Shown here: positions 1-7,797 of the stretch, in pieces
Layout of the letters: each line of letters begins with the position of its first letter
Position numbering within the stretch: the first letter of the stretch is position 1
Position numbers and translations under genes: made by a program
DNA from: Candidatus Aminicenantota bacterium
Lineage (GTDB): Bacteria; Acidobacteriota; Aminicenantia; UBA2199
DNA: 17,338 bases
NCBI GenBank assembly: GCA_030639705.1
Contig: DAOWKX010000129.1
Location: 1 to 17,338 of the forward strand
Direction of reading: 5' to 3'
The notes under the pieces: model-generated
Told to the model about the DNA's origin: nothing
Seen by the model: only the letters and a program-made list of their open reading frames with translations
Database searches by the model: none

Positions 1-49
1 TAAAAAGCCACATAAACAATGCATTGGAAGCCAATCCCCCCAGCCCGAT

Positions 50-52
50 TCA
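50..52 (-). other. In-frame TGA inside the gtrA-like gene
   Basis: The minus-strand codon after FFFFT is TGA, followed in frame by 16 sense codons that continue the GtrA pattern up to the window edge. TGA ends other genes here (4636-4638, 6166-6168, 14018-14020), so reassignment is not supported. A run of eight A on the plus strand lies just beside it (60-67), but an indel is not needed to explain the break because the frame does not change. Confidence 0.7.
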
Positions 53-325
53 AGTAAAGAAAAAAAATTCAGCCGATTTATTTTTTAACACCCGGTTGTT
101 GAACACCCAGTGGATACTCAGAACATAATTTACAGCGATTCCCGGTATAAAAGAAATTGCTGCTGAAACCAGGTAATAGATATGAAAAAAATCAGTTAGA
201 ATATAGAGCAAACTGAAATCAACAGCAAAGGCAATACCACCGGCAAAACCATAACGAAAAAATTGAATGATAATATCGTCGGTCTTCTTAATTAAAAACT
301 CTTTTCCCAGACTGTTCTTTATCAT
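50..325 (-). CDS. GtrA-like membrane protein, interrupted by in-frame TGA
   Basis: GtrA-family proteins are small four-helix membrane proteins thought to help move polyprenyl-linked sugars across the inner membrane. The start of the family pattern is visible: RYGFAGGIAFAVDF at residues 24-37, then a hydrophobic segment at about 50-72 with the usual NYVLSIHWVFN ending near residue 76. The frame stops after 91 residues at TGA (50-52). Reading on in the same frame to the window edge gives IGLGGLASNALFMWLF, which looks like the third GtrA helix, so the gene is broken by a single stop and is not naturally short. It follows asnB by 12 bases on the same strand and is probably its operon partner. No clear ribosome binding site precedes the ATG. 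The family call is from pattern recognition only; a flippase role is inferred from the family. Confidence 0.75.
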   Translation of the reverse strand: MIKNSLGKEFLIKKTDDIIIQFFRYGFAGGIAFAVDFSLLYILTDFFHIYYLVSAAISFIPGIAVNYVLSIHWVFNNRVLKNKSAEFFFFT

Positions 326-337
326 TGAAACATATGT

Positions 338-1999
338 TTAAAGTGATTCCCGGGCAATGTATACTTTATACCAGAGCAAATAATTTACCAATCCCCATAA
401 TGCCCGTCCATGATCGACTTTTTTTTGTTTGTGCTCCTCCCAGAGGCGGTTCACACCTTCAGCATTGATAAATCCGGTTGAACGGACGGTTTCGGGGGAT
501 AAAACACTTTCAACAATATCACGAAGTTCCGTGAGCATCCATTTGGAATAGGGCATTTCCAGACCGATTTTTTTCTTGTTCAATATCCTGGGCGTCAACA
601 TTCCCTTCAGGGCGGATTTTAATAGATGTTTTTTGTTTCTTCCTTTGTATTTTAGTTTTACCGGAACCGTGGATAAAAATTCCACTAATTTTTTGTCCGT
701 AAAGGGCACCCTGGCTTCCAGCGAATGGGCCATGGTCATCCGGTCATTTTTTATCATCAGGTCATCCGGAAGATGATAACTGTAATCGATATACAATAAC
801 CGATTCAAATCATCCGAAGCGCCGCAGTGTCGATAGGCATCTTCAAAAAAATGAACCGACGGTTCCAGGTCTTTAAAAAAGGCTTCATTACCGAGTATGC
901 CTTTTTTTGCATCTTCGGTTAAGACCACCCGCCAGAAAAAGTGGGAATTGGGTATGTCAAGTTCTGCCCCCTGAATAAACCGCTTTGCCTTAAATTCCAG
1001 GCTGAGTTTTTTGTGTGATACCGGCAATTGATTCACCAGCGGTGTGATGACTCCCCGTCTGAGAAACCGGGGAATCTTCCGGTATAACCGGCGCACCTTA
1101 TAGGCCATATGGGTATCATATCCGCTGAAGAATTCATCTCCTCCCTCACCGGATAACAGAACGGTTACATGATCCTTGGCATTCTCAGCTAACAGAAAGG
1201 TGGGAATCGCCGATCCATCGGCATAGGGTTCATCGATAAAGGTTAAATATTTAGGGAGCAACCGGGCCACTTTCTGAGGGGTCACCAATATTTCATGGTG
1301 ATGGGTTCCTAACTGTTGAGCAACATGTCTGGCATCCTCTGATTCATCGAAACTGGATTCATTGAAAGTCAGTGAAAAGGTATGGAAATCGGAATCATTG
1401 CGAATCTTTGCCATTAATGCGGTCATGGCGCTGGAGTCAATTCCTCCGGATAGCATGACTCCGACCGGAACATCCGATATTAAATGCCTCTGAACCGCTT
1501 CATAGCAAAGCTGGTAGGTTTGAGCCACCGCCTCCTTCTCAGACATTCCCCTATTAACCGGATACTCGATATCAAAAAACCGCCTTAACGAATGACCGGA
1601 TTTTTCAGTGTTTATGGTCATCAGGTGGCCGGGCCGCAGCTCATGAATGTTTTCAAAAGCGGTTAACTTTCCCGGGATATAATCAAAAGAGAGATAATGA
1701 TAAAAGGCCTCAAGGTTGGGTCGGCGGGAAAAACCGGGAATCCGAAGCAGGGCCTTGATCTCTGATGCAAACCATAATGCCCCCTTGAACTGCGTGTAAA
1801 AAAGGGGTTTGATGCCAAAGGGATCCCGGGCAAGGTACAGGGTTCTTATTCGGCTATCCCATAAGGCGAAGGCATACATTCCATTCAACTGGGTAATACA
1901 ATCAATCCCTTTTTCTTCATACAGATGCACAATGACCTCCGTATCCGAACTGGAGTTAAACCGATGACCTTTTTCATCAAGGTGATGCGATTTTTTCAA
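338..1999 (-). CDS. asnB: Asparagine synthase (glutamine-hydrolysing), main part of an interrupted gene
   Basis: This is the larger part of one asparagine synthase gene that spans 338-2254 and is split by a TAG codon at 2012-2014. The first residue here (TTG, Leu86 of the whole) is not a real start. It carries the rest of the class II glutaminase domain (SSSDTEVIVHLYEEKG, and the ARDPFGIKPLFY block) and then the synthetase domain. The latter has the ATP-binding PP-loop SGGIDSS at residues 184-190 of this piece (269-275 of the whole) and LSGEGGDEFFSGY downstream. Reading through the stop gives 638 residues, a normal AsnB length. In glycan loci such enzymes often amidate sugar acids or other substrates rather than make free asparagine, and that fits the neighbours. 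The order on the strand is FAD enzyme, asnB, gtrA. Family assignment is secure; the substrate is unknown. Confidence 0.88.
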   Translation of the reverse strand: MKKSHHLDEKGHRFNSSSDTEVIVHLYEEKGIDCITQLNGMYAFALWDSRIRTLYLARDPFGIKPLFYTQFKGALWFASEIKALLRIPGFSRRPNLEAFYHYLSFDYIPGKLTAFENIHELRPGHLMTINTEKSGHSLRRFFDIEYPVNRGMSEKEAVAQTYQLCYEAVQRHLISDVPVGVMLSGGIDSSAMTALMAKIRNDSDFHTFSLTFNESSFDESEDARHVAQQLGTHHHEILVTPQKVARLLPKYLTFIDEPYADGSAIPTFLLAENAKDHVTVLLSGEGGDEFFSGYDTHMAYKVRRLYRKIPRFLRRGVITPLVNQLPVSHKKLSLEFKAKRFIQGAELDIPNSHFFWRVVLTEDAKKGILGNEAFFKDLEPSVHFFEDAYRHCGASDDLNRLLYIDYSYHLPDDLMIKNDRMTMAHSLEARVPFTDKKLVEFLSTVPVKLKYKGRNKKHLLKSALKGMLTPRILNKKKIGLEMPYSKWMLTELRDIVESVLSPETVRSTGFINAEGVNRLWEEHKQKKVDHGRALWGLVNYLLWYKVYIARESL

Positions 2000-2011
2000 G
2001 TCCTGAAAATT

Positions 2012-2014
2012 CTA
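2012..2014 (-). other. In-frame TAG inside asnB at a conserved Tyr position
   Basis: The minus-strand codon 81 of asnB is TAG where family members have Tyr (NGE-V-Y-NF). Coding sequence of good quality continues in the same frame on both sides. TAG is a normal terminator elsewhere in the window (9825-9827 and 13577-13579), which argues against general reassignment. A true nonsense mutation or a base-call error is most likely. Confidence 0.85.
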
Positions 2015-2254
2015 CACTTCACCATTGTAGGCAATAAACACAGTCCCCTTTTCATTGGACATGGGCTGGCGGGCAGCCTCACTCAGATCAATTATGCTCA
2101 GGCGGGCGTGGGCCAGTCCGCAGGGCCCATCCCAGTGAGAACCGGTATAATCGGGACCACGGTGTTGAATGGTGTTGACCATATCGAGAATAATATTATC
2201 GGGAACATCATATTGACCCCGGTCTAATATTAAAACACCGACAAAACCACACAT
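2012..2254 (-). CDS. asnB: Asparagine synthase, N-terminal glutaminase fragment before the TAG
   Basis: The first 80 residues of asparagine synthase begin MCGFVGV, with the catalytic Cys2 of the N-terminal-nucleophile glutaminase domain, and include the QHRGPD and HARLSIIDLS blocks. The frame stops at AYNGEV-TAG. Nearly all AsnB proteins read NGE-(I/V)-YNF here, so TAG replaces a Tyr codon, one base from TAT or TAC. The same frame continues after the stop as NFQDLKKSHHLDEKGHRF, giving one gene from 2254 to 338. The start is supported by GTGGAT about eight bases upstream. It lies 34 bases after the FAD enzyme stop on the same strand. Alone the fragment could not form the full glutaminase domain. 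Confidence 0.85.
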   Translation of the reverse strand: MCGFVGVLILDRGQYDVPDNIILDMVNTIQHRGPDYTGSHWDGPCGLAHARLSIIDLSEAARQPMSNEKGTVFIAYNGEV

Positions 2255-2288
2255 GGATCATCCACTGAGCAGAGATTTAAAGTCATTT

Positions 2289-3656
2289 TTATTCAAACGG
2301 ATAGTCATCAATGATATCCTTGCCAAAATGCATCATATCATGAACATGGGTATATAAAAATTTCCCGTTTCTTCCGGAGATTCTGAGATTTTTAAAGGTT
2401 TGTAAAAAAGAAAATATTTTTTTTATCTTGTCATCAAACCCCATTTCCAATATCGGATAGGCATCCCGCATCCGGTCGACCGTGGCATCGATGATTTTAT
2501 CCTTCTGGATTAAACCGACCTCAATCAGCTTGCCCTGGACCAGTTCTATCAGCGGGGTATCATCCATGTTCCAGAAGGCATCCTGGTCTTGACAGGGTAT
2601 TTCAACAACAACCGAAGTCTTGCCTCTGGGAGACATGATGGGATTCCTGTTTTTTGCTTCATATAAGCGGGTAAAGGGGAAATGGCTCCCCGGGAAATAT
2701 ACGGTTGCCGCACGGGTTATTGATTCCATATCCAGGAAGAGTGCCACCAGCACAATGTTTCGAAAACGGAGATTCTTGCCCATTTCCAGAATTTGTTCGG
2801 CAGGTGCCGGATCGAGCATCAATAAAAAACGATTAATGGGCAAGGTACTGACCACATAAGGAGTGTCAACTCTTTCTCTCCCGTTTATCTCTACTGCTTT
2901 TATCTCTTTATGATCATGAAATATTTTTGTAACCTTGAAATTCAGGCGAATATTGTCCTGACCGCAAAACTGTTCCAGCCTTTCTGTAATGGCACCGATA
3001 CCTGTTTCTCTGGGGTAATAAAATGCACCGTCCAGATGTTCTGTCTTTGCCTTTCTGCCCATAACAGCTTCTTTTAAAAAAGTTTTCAAATCCAGACCCT
3101 TCATCCGTTTACCGGATACATTGGGAGAGAGCTGATTACACGGGGCACCCCATAATTTTTCCGAATAATTCAATAAAAAAAGATTGGCAATTGTCCTGCC
3201 ATAGGTTCGCAGGGCAAAGGTCTCAAAATTTTTTTCGCCGTTCTTTTTCTTTAATTTTGAAACTAAGACTTCAAGTCCGGCTTTTATAAAAGTAAATAAT
3301 CCCAGGTTTTTCAACAGATTTAAAGGCGACAGGGGAAAATCAACTAATTTATTTTTAAAATAGATCTGACTGGGGACATCGATTTTAACAATATCATCTC
3401 CCATCAGGGCTTTGATCTCCCTGGTTATCCCGGGAATCTTATCATGAAAACGATGGGCTCCGGAATCAAATAAGAACTCCCCGTGCCGGAGGGTTACACA
3501 ATTTCCACCTGTTCTGGATTCTGCCTCACAGATAACAAAAGGGATTTTATTTTTTTTTGCATAATAGCCAACTGCCAGCCCGCCAGGACCACCTCCCAAG
3601 ATGACCAAGAAACGGTGATCCGCTCGCGTACGATTTTCTCTCAGTGCAGCGTCCAT
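2289..3656 (-). CDS. FAD-dependent amine-oxidase/UGM-like oxidoreductase
   Basis: An FAD-binding Rossmann enzyme of the amine oxidase, protoporphyrinogen oxidase and UDP-galactopyranose mutase type, of the kind often found in polysaccharide loci. From the chosen ATG it has 455 residues. The dinucleotide-binding GGGPGG is at 21-26, followed by an acidic residue in VICEAES, and by GGNCVTLRHGEFLFDSGAHRF, the usual second FAD-contact block. The C-terminus has ISGRNGKFLY and HDMMHFGKDI, which close the flavin site in this family. The open frame extends upstream to 3848, but that part has no family similarity and covers the promoter region. The ATG at 3656 has GGGG eight bases before it and a clear -35/-10 pair further upstream, so it is preferred. 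First gene of a probable operon with asnB and the gtrA-like gene. The substrate cannot be told. Confidence 0.8.
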   Translation of the reverse strand: MDAALRENRTRADHRFLVILGGGPGGLAVGYYAKKNKIPFVICEAESRTGGNCVTLRHGEFLFDSGAHRFHDKIPGITREIKALMGDDIVKIDVPSQIYFKNKLVDFPLSPLNLLKNLGLFTFIKAGLEVLVSKLKKKNGEKNFETFALRTYGRTIANLFLLNYSEKLWGAPCNQLSPNVSGKRMKGLDLKTFLKEAVMGRKAKTEHLDGAFYYPRETGIGAITERLEQFCGQDNIRLNFKVTKIFHDHKEIKAVEINGRERVDTPYVVSTLPINRFLLMLDPAPAEQILEMGKNLRFRNIVLVALFLDMESITRAATVYFPGSHFPFTRLYEAKNRNPIMSPRGKTSVVVEIPCQDQDAFWNMDDTPLIELVQGKLIEVGLIQKDKIIDATVDRMRDAYPILEMGFDDKIKKIFSFLQTFKNLRISGRNGKFLYTHVHDMMHFGKDIIDDYPFE

Positions 3657-3735
3657 GAAATATACCCCGACATCTTCATTTTTTTTGTTATCCTCAAATG
3701 GTATAATGAAAAGAATCAGATTAAACGAAAGAATG

Positions 3736-3763
3736 ATTATATCATAAAAAACAAAAAAATCAA
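3736..3763 (-). promoter_or_regulatory. Promoter of the FAD-enzyme/asnB/gtrA operon
   Basis: On the minus strand TTGATT (3758-3763) and TATAAT (3736-3741) are separated by 16 bases. The predicted start near 3729 leaves a leader of roughly 73 bases before the ATG at 3656. It lies in the 235-base AT-rich divergent gap (3657-3891), which also holds the plus-strand promoter; nothing else was recognised there. Confidence 0.6.
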
Positions 3764-3856
3764 TCCGATAATATCCCCGAAACCGGTACTCCGGACTAAA
3801 AAAAAGCCGGAAAGGGAAATCCTTTTTTATAAAAAATTGATACTTCACCCGGGTTA

Positions 3857-3885
3857 TTGAATTTCCCTTTAAATTGGTTTAAAAT
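3857..3885 (+). promoter_or_regulatory. Promoter placing the start of transcription at the ATG (leaderless)
   Basis: TTGAAT (3857-3862), a 17-base spacer, and TAAAAT (3880-3885). Only six bases (agtccg) separate the -10 box from the ATG at 3892, so RNA should begin at or next to the start codon. No ribosome binding site is visible before this ATG. Confidence 0.6.
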
Positions 3886-3891
3886 AGTCCG

Positions 3892-4638
3892 ATGAACAAA
3901 AAAGAAAGGGAGTTTATTGGAGATCAAAAATTTCTTTTGAACCAGAAAAAAGGAACCCTGTCAAAATATAAAGATTTATTTCCGGGAAAGGTATCCTTTT
4001 ATACCTTTTTAAAATATGAATTGATCATGACTTTATTCTCCGGTATTCCCGGAGGGATTGGCCTGCTGTTGCGAAAAATATTCTTTCCGCGGCTGTTAAA
4101 AAAAACCGGTAAAGGTGTTATTTTCGGGAGAAACATGACCATCCGGCATCCCCGCAAGATTGAAATCGGAAATCATGTGGTATTTGATGACAATACGGTT
4201 ATCGATGCCAAAGGTGAAGAAAATGAAGGAATAATCATCGGTAATAATGTATTAGTGGGGAGAAATACCATCGTCAGCTGTAAGGGTGGAACCATCAAAA
4301 TCGGTGATTATTCCAATATTGGACCCAACAACACCCTGATTTCCGAAACCAGCCTGAAAATCGGACAATATGTATTCACAGCCGGCCAATCGTATTTGAT
4401 TGCCGGCGGAAATCACAGTTTTGAAAAAAAAGATGTCCCCATCTGGTTTCAGCCATCTGTATCAAAAGGCGGAATAAATATCGAAGACGATATCTGGATC
4501 GGGGCTTCTTCCACCATACTGGACGGGGTTACCATCGGAAAAGGATCTGTCATTGGTGCCTCATCCCTGGTCCTCACCTCCATACCCCCATATTCCGTTG
4601 CCGCCGGCTCCCCGGCCAGGGTTATTAAAAAAAGATGA
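3892..4638 (+). CDS. Left-handed beta-helix (hexapeptide) acyltransferase
   Basis: A 248-residue acyltransferase of the hexapeptide-repeat family (WbbJ/galactoside acetyltransferase type), which moves an acetyl or other acyl group from CoA to a sugar or similar acceptor. Residues 1-70 are a basic N-terminal region with a hydrophobic patch around 42-60 that may associate with the membrane. Imperfect hexapeptide turns run from about 75 to 228. The block GGNHSF around His175 matches the catalytic His region of the family. The C-terminus IPPYSVAAGSPARVIKKR is the standard ending. The gene has its own promoter immediately upstream and is followed after 21 bases by the GlpD-like gene, so the two are probably co-transcribed. 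The acceptor is unknown; surface glycan modification is an inference from context. Confidence 0.85.
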   Translation: MNKKEREFIGDQKFLLNQKKGTLSKYKDLFPGKVSFYTFLKYELIMTLFSGIPGGIGLLLRKIFFPRLLKKTGKGVIFGRNMTIRHPRKIEIGNHVVFDDNTVIDAKGEENEGIIIGNNVLVGRNTIVSCKGGTIKIGDYSNIGPNNTLISETSLKIGQYVFTAGQSYLIAGGNHSFEKKDVPIWFQPSVSKGGINIEDDIWIGASSTILDGVTIGKGSVIGASSLVLTSIPPYSVAAGSPARVIKKR

Positions 4639-4659
4639 TTAACATAAGGACGAATTGAG

Positions 4660-6168
4660 ATGTCAACAATCAGCAGAGATGTGAAACACCATTCCCATAA
4701 AAATTATGACCTGATCATTATCGGAGGTGGCATCTACGGGATCATGCTGCTTCTGGAAGCAACCCGGAGAAATTATCGCTCCCTGCTGGTAGAAGAAAAA
4801 GATTTCGGCGGTCAGACCAGTTTGAATCATCTGCGAACCGTTCACGGAGGACTCAGATATTTGCAAACCCTGGACCTGAAACGGTTCATGGAGTCAACCA
4901 AAGAGCGAAAATGGTTTTTCCAGAACTTCCCGGTTCAGCTGAAACCCATGCCCTGTTTGATGCCGCTGTATAAAAGAGGGTTGAAACGACGCAGTATTTT
5001 GAGAATCGCCCTACTCATTAATGATCTGTTAGCCATAAACAGAAACAGGGGAATTCTTCCCCAAAAAAAGCTTTCCCGCTCCCGAACCATCAATGCCGAA
5101 GCGGTCAAAAAAATTTTCCCCCGGGTGAATAAAGACAGACTGGAAGGGGGAGCTGTCTGGTATGATGGGTGTATAGAAGAATACCAGCGATTATTAATGG
5201 AGGTATTAAAATTTTCAATTCAAATGGGTAGCGTTGCGCTTAATTACCTGAAAGCAACCGACCTCTTGCTCAGCGAAAAAAAAGTGAAAGGCATTGTGGC
5301 CCGGGATATGGAATCCGATCAGACATATGAATTTAATGCCCCGGTGGTCATCAACGCAGCAGGACCCTGGAGCCGTGATCTTGCGCGCCACTTTGATAAA
5401 GACTACCCGTCACTTTTCATAAAGCGCTTATTAAACTGGAATGTTCTGTTCGATAAACAATCGTTATCCCGTTATTCTCTGGGGCTCACCTGTCATCAGG
5501 GCAATGAGCACACCTATTTTTTTCACAACTGGAAAAACCGGTTGTTAGTGGGGACCGGAGAACTGGAAGTTGAGAAAAGCGATACCGATCGGGTGGTACC
5601 CCGCGAGGCAATGGAAAAATTTATCGATGATATAAATGGGTTGGTCCCGGGACTGGACCTGACCGAAAAAAATATTCTCCGGGTATATTCCGGTGTCCTC
5701 CCCGCAACCGATGCCGGAAAATTAGCAGTAAGAGAGACCATCATCGACCATTCAAGCCACAATGGACCCCGTGGCCTATTCAGCGTCTCCGGAGTAAAAT
5801 TTACCACCTCACGTCTGGTTGCAGAAAAAACCATAGGCCAAATATTCCCGGACTCAATAAAAATATCCGATAATGAAAATCTAAAATATGAAACGATCCT
5901 CGACATTTCTTTTGGTTATGAATGGGAACCGGAAAGCGAAATCCAGCTTGGTATTTTAAAAGAAATAATGGACAAAGAATCGGTGGTTCATCTGAGTGAC
6001 CTCCTGTTGAGACGAACTTCTATCGGTGATAATCCGCTGAGAACCAAAAAAATCCTGGAAAAGATAAAAGGCCTTTTTGATTGGAGTGAGGAGAAATGGG
6101 AGGCTGAAGTCGATTTACTGAGAAAAGAGTTGAATAACAAGAAACCATTTGAAATTGACATCGCCTGA
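4660..6168 (+). CDS. GlpD-like FAD-dependent oxidoreductase (DAO family)
   Basis: A 502-residue flavoprotein resembling aerobic glycerol-3-phosphate dehydrogenase, about the length of GlpD. The FAD-binding GGGIYG is at residues 22-27. The family block HGGLRYL is at 62-68, keeping the Arg-Tyr pair that in GlpD contacts substrate phosphate. Near the C-terminus SGVKFTTSR (Lys380) corresponds to GGKLTTYR. In YSGVLPATD, however, Leu347 stands where GlpD has a substrate-binding Arg (SGVRPL), so the substrate may not be glycerol 3-phosphate; the GlpD comparison is from memory. The start is supported by AAGGA (4646-4650) nine bases upstream. It follows the acyltransferase by 21 bases, and its last codons contain the promoter of the next gene. 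A generic annotation as FAD-dependent oxidoreductase is safer than glpD. Confidence 0.8.
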   Translation: MSTISRDVKHHSHKNYDLIIIGGGIYGIMLLLEATRRNYRSLLVEEKDFGGQTSLNHLRTVHGGLRYLQTLDLKRFMESTKERKWFFQNFPVQLKPMPCLMPLYKRGLKRRSILRIALLINDLLAINRNRGILPQKKLSRSRTINAEAVKKIFPRVNKDRLEGGAVWYDGCIEEYQRLLMEVLKFSIQMGSVALNYLKATDLLLSEKKVKGIVARDMESDQTYEFNAPVVINAAGPWSRDLARHFDKDYPSLFIKRLLNWNVLFDKQSLSRYSLGLTCHQGNEHTYFFHNWKNRLLVGTGELEVEKSDTDRVVPREAMEKFIDDINGLVPGLDLTEKNILRVYSGVLPATDAGKLAVRETIIDHSSHNGPRGLFSVSGVKFTTSRLVAEKTIGQIFPDSIKISDNENLKYETILDISFGYEWEPESEIQLGILKEIMDKESVVHLSDLLLRRTSIGDNPLRTKKILEKIKGLFDWSEEKWEAEVDLLRKELNNKKPFEIDIA

Positions 6169-6183
6169 GTTCTCTGATAATAT
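6155..6183 (+). promoter_or_regulatory. Leaderless-type promoter inside the end of the GlpD-like gene
   Basis: Consensus TTGACA (6155-6160), a 17-base spacer and TAATAT (6178-6183), then six bases (tccgtt) and the ATG at 6190. The -35 box lies within the last codons of the upstream gene. No ribosome binding site precedes the ATG, so the RNA is predicted to begin with the start codon. Confidence 0.65.
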
Positions 6184-6189
6184 TCCGTT

Positions 6190-7737
6190 ATGAAAAAGAC
6201 AACCAACCTTGTTCTTTTTTTCTTTCTTTTTGGTCTTATCGGTGCCAGTGCGGCTGTCTTCTCACCTGAAGATGCTTCCCTGAATTTCAGGGTAAACAAC
6301 AAAATGTACTGGATTGAAATCAACTGTCAGGAATTTCGAACCGATATCTTTCTGAGGGGTGCAGAAGAAAAAAATTTGAGCCTGGAATTCGGAGGGGTAA
6401 ACTTATTTCCAACCGTTGCCCTGAAGGACAGCCGGTTCATTATTTCCTGGGTTCATTTTAAAAAAAGAAATGTTGATCTGGCTTATTATGATTCACTTGA
6501 AAAAAAATGTAAAATGACCGCTCTATCCGGATTTCATTTTATTTCGAAACCAGATATCATTTTTAATGGCCAGGGATCACCCATTTTTTTATTTAAGGGA
6601 AATAACGCTGAAAACGACGAGCTTTTTTTATTTGAGCTGAATTCCGGCAGGCTCATCAATATCACCGGGACGCCAGATCATGAAAAAATATTTTCTTTCC
6701 AAAGAGAAAACAATCGACTCCAAATCGAAACCGAAACCCTGTACCATCGTTATACTTACCAGGTTGAGCTGGATGATCTGGAACCATATCTTATCAAAAA
6801 GGAAATTATATTAAGAGAAACAGAAAAAATCTTGCCCCAGTGGGATGATGTATCTCTGAATACCATTATCGCTTTTGGTGACAGTATCACCTGCGGAGAA
6901 ATGCGGATGAATGATCTGGAGGGGGAATTGCATCCGGAACTGGCCTACTTAGCAAGAGTACAGGAAATGTTAGAGGAATATGGCCAAACCCACATTATCA
7001 ATCTGGGAAAAACAGCCACCAATACCTATCATGCAGTTGAACGAATGGACAAAGATTTTGCTCCAAATCCGGCTTTTTTTTGTTTGATTGTTTATGGGAC
7101 CAATGATGTCGCTTTTTTCTCAACAGCCAGTTCAGCCGAAAACCTGGAATGGATTTGCCTCAATGCTAAAAACAAATACGGTATGGTCCCCATCATCTCA
7201 ACCATTCCACCCGCCCAATTATGGGAACCCGGAGTACAGGTCTTCAAAGAAGAAACCGAAGCATTGAATTTACTGATCATTGAATTGGCCACCCGTAATA
7301 ATATTGCCTATATTGATACCTATACGGCATTTTTCCAACACCCTGACGGATGGGAAGCCTGCCTGGAGGATATCAAGGGGCTCCACCCCAGCCCGCTGGG
7401 TCATGAAATCATGGCAGATCTTTTTGAACCTAAAATTCTTGAACTTCAACCGTTTGCCCCAAAAAATATTTCCTTGGTTAGCAGTGATTCCAATCATATA
7501 ACCGTGAAATGGTCAGAAAATTTAGAATTCGATTTCGACCACTGCCGGATAGAATTCGGTTATTCCCCGGATAGCCTGAACCGCATCACCCGGTCCGATT
7601 CCAACTATTTTACCTTCCTCAATTTCCCGTATAATAGCTATTTACATTCCGAAATCTATTTTCAGGTACAGGCGGTTGACCGGGATGGAAATTCCAGTAA
7701 TTTTTCCCCGGTTTTTCACATTGATTTTCAACAGTAA
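6190..7737 (+). CDS. Exported SGNH/GDSL hydrolase with N-terminal beta-rich domain and C-terminal FN3
   Basis: A 515-residue secreted hydrolase. Residues 1-22 form a signal peptide ending ASA. Residues 25-215 are a beta-rich region of unknown fold, perhaps propeller-like. The SGNH domain follows: GDSIT with nucleophile Ser232, the block II Gly in INLGKTATN, GTND at 303-306 (Asn305), and LHPSPLGH with His399. The Asp usually three residues before the catalytic His (DGxHP) is Lys396 here, so the triad may be a Ser-His dyad. Residues from about 427 to the end form a fibronectin type III domain (ITVKWSEN, IYFQVQAVDRDGNSS). The family removes acyl groups from sugars or lipids, and an exported deacetylase acting on surface glycan would suit the acyltransferase upstream; that is inference. 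Confidence 0.85.
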   Translation: MKKTTNLVLFFFLFGLIGASAAVFSPEDASLNFRVNNKMYWIEINCQEFRTDIFLRGAEEKNLSLEFGGVNLFPTVALKDSRFIISWVHFKKRNVDLAYYDSLEKKCKMTALSGFHFISKPDIIFNGQGSPIFLFKGNNAENDELFLFELNSGRLINITGTPDHEKIFSFQRENNRLQIETETLYHRYTYQVELDDLEPYLIKKEIILRETEKILPQWDDVSLNTIIAFGDSITCGEMRMNDLEGELHPELAYLARVQEMLEEYGQTHIINLGKTATNTYHAVERMDKDFAPNPAFFCLIVYGTNDVAFFSTASSAENLEWICLNAKNKYGMVPIISTIPPAQLWEPGVQVFKEETEALNLLIIELATRNNIAYIDTYTAFFQHPDGWEACLEDIKGLHPSPLGHEIMADLFEPKILELQPFAPKNISLVSSDSNHITVKWSENLEFDFDHCRIEFGYSPDSLNRITRSDSNYFTFLNFPYNSYLHSEIYFQVQAVDRDGNSSNFSPVFHIDFQQ

Positions 7738-7797
7738 ATTCAGAACGGATTCAAGAGCCCAAAATCCACCACCTAAACTCCATAATCCTGTAATGAT

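Noticed and set aside
326..354. Promoter for the gtrA-like gene (TTGCCC, 17 bases, TATGTT)
   Set aside because: The boxes are weak, only three bases would separate the -10 from the ATG, and the gene lies 12 bases after asnB in an operon.
1925..2227. Plus-strand open frame opposite asnB
   Set aside because: It is antisense to strongly conserved asnB coding sequence, has no ribosome binding site and no recognisable product; the same applies to other overlapping frames.
1..2254. Stop codon reassignment (TAG or TGA read as an amino acid)
   Set aside because: TAG ends the SDR and plus-strand AlkP/TPR genes and TGA ends three other genes in the window, each at the expected C-terminus.
3657..3848. 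Upstream extension of the FAD enzyme by 64 residues
   Set aside because: The extra residues are AT-driven and lack family similarity, the region contains its promoter, and the ATG at 3656 has a GGGG ribosome binding site.
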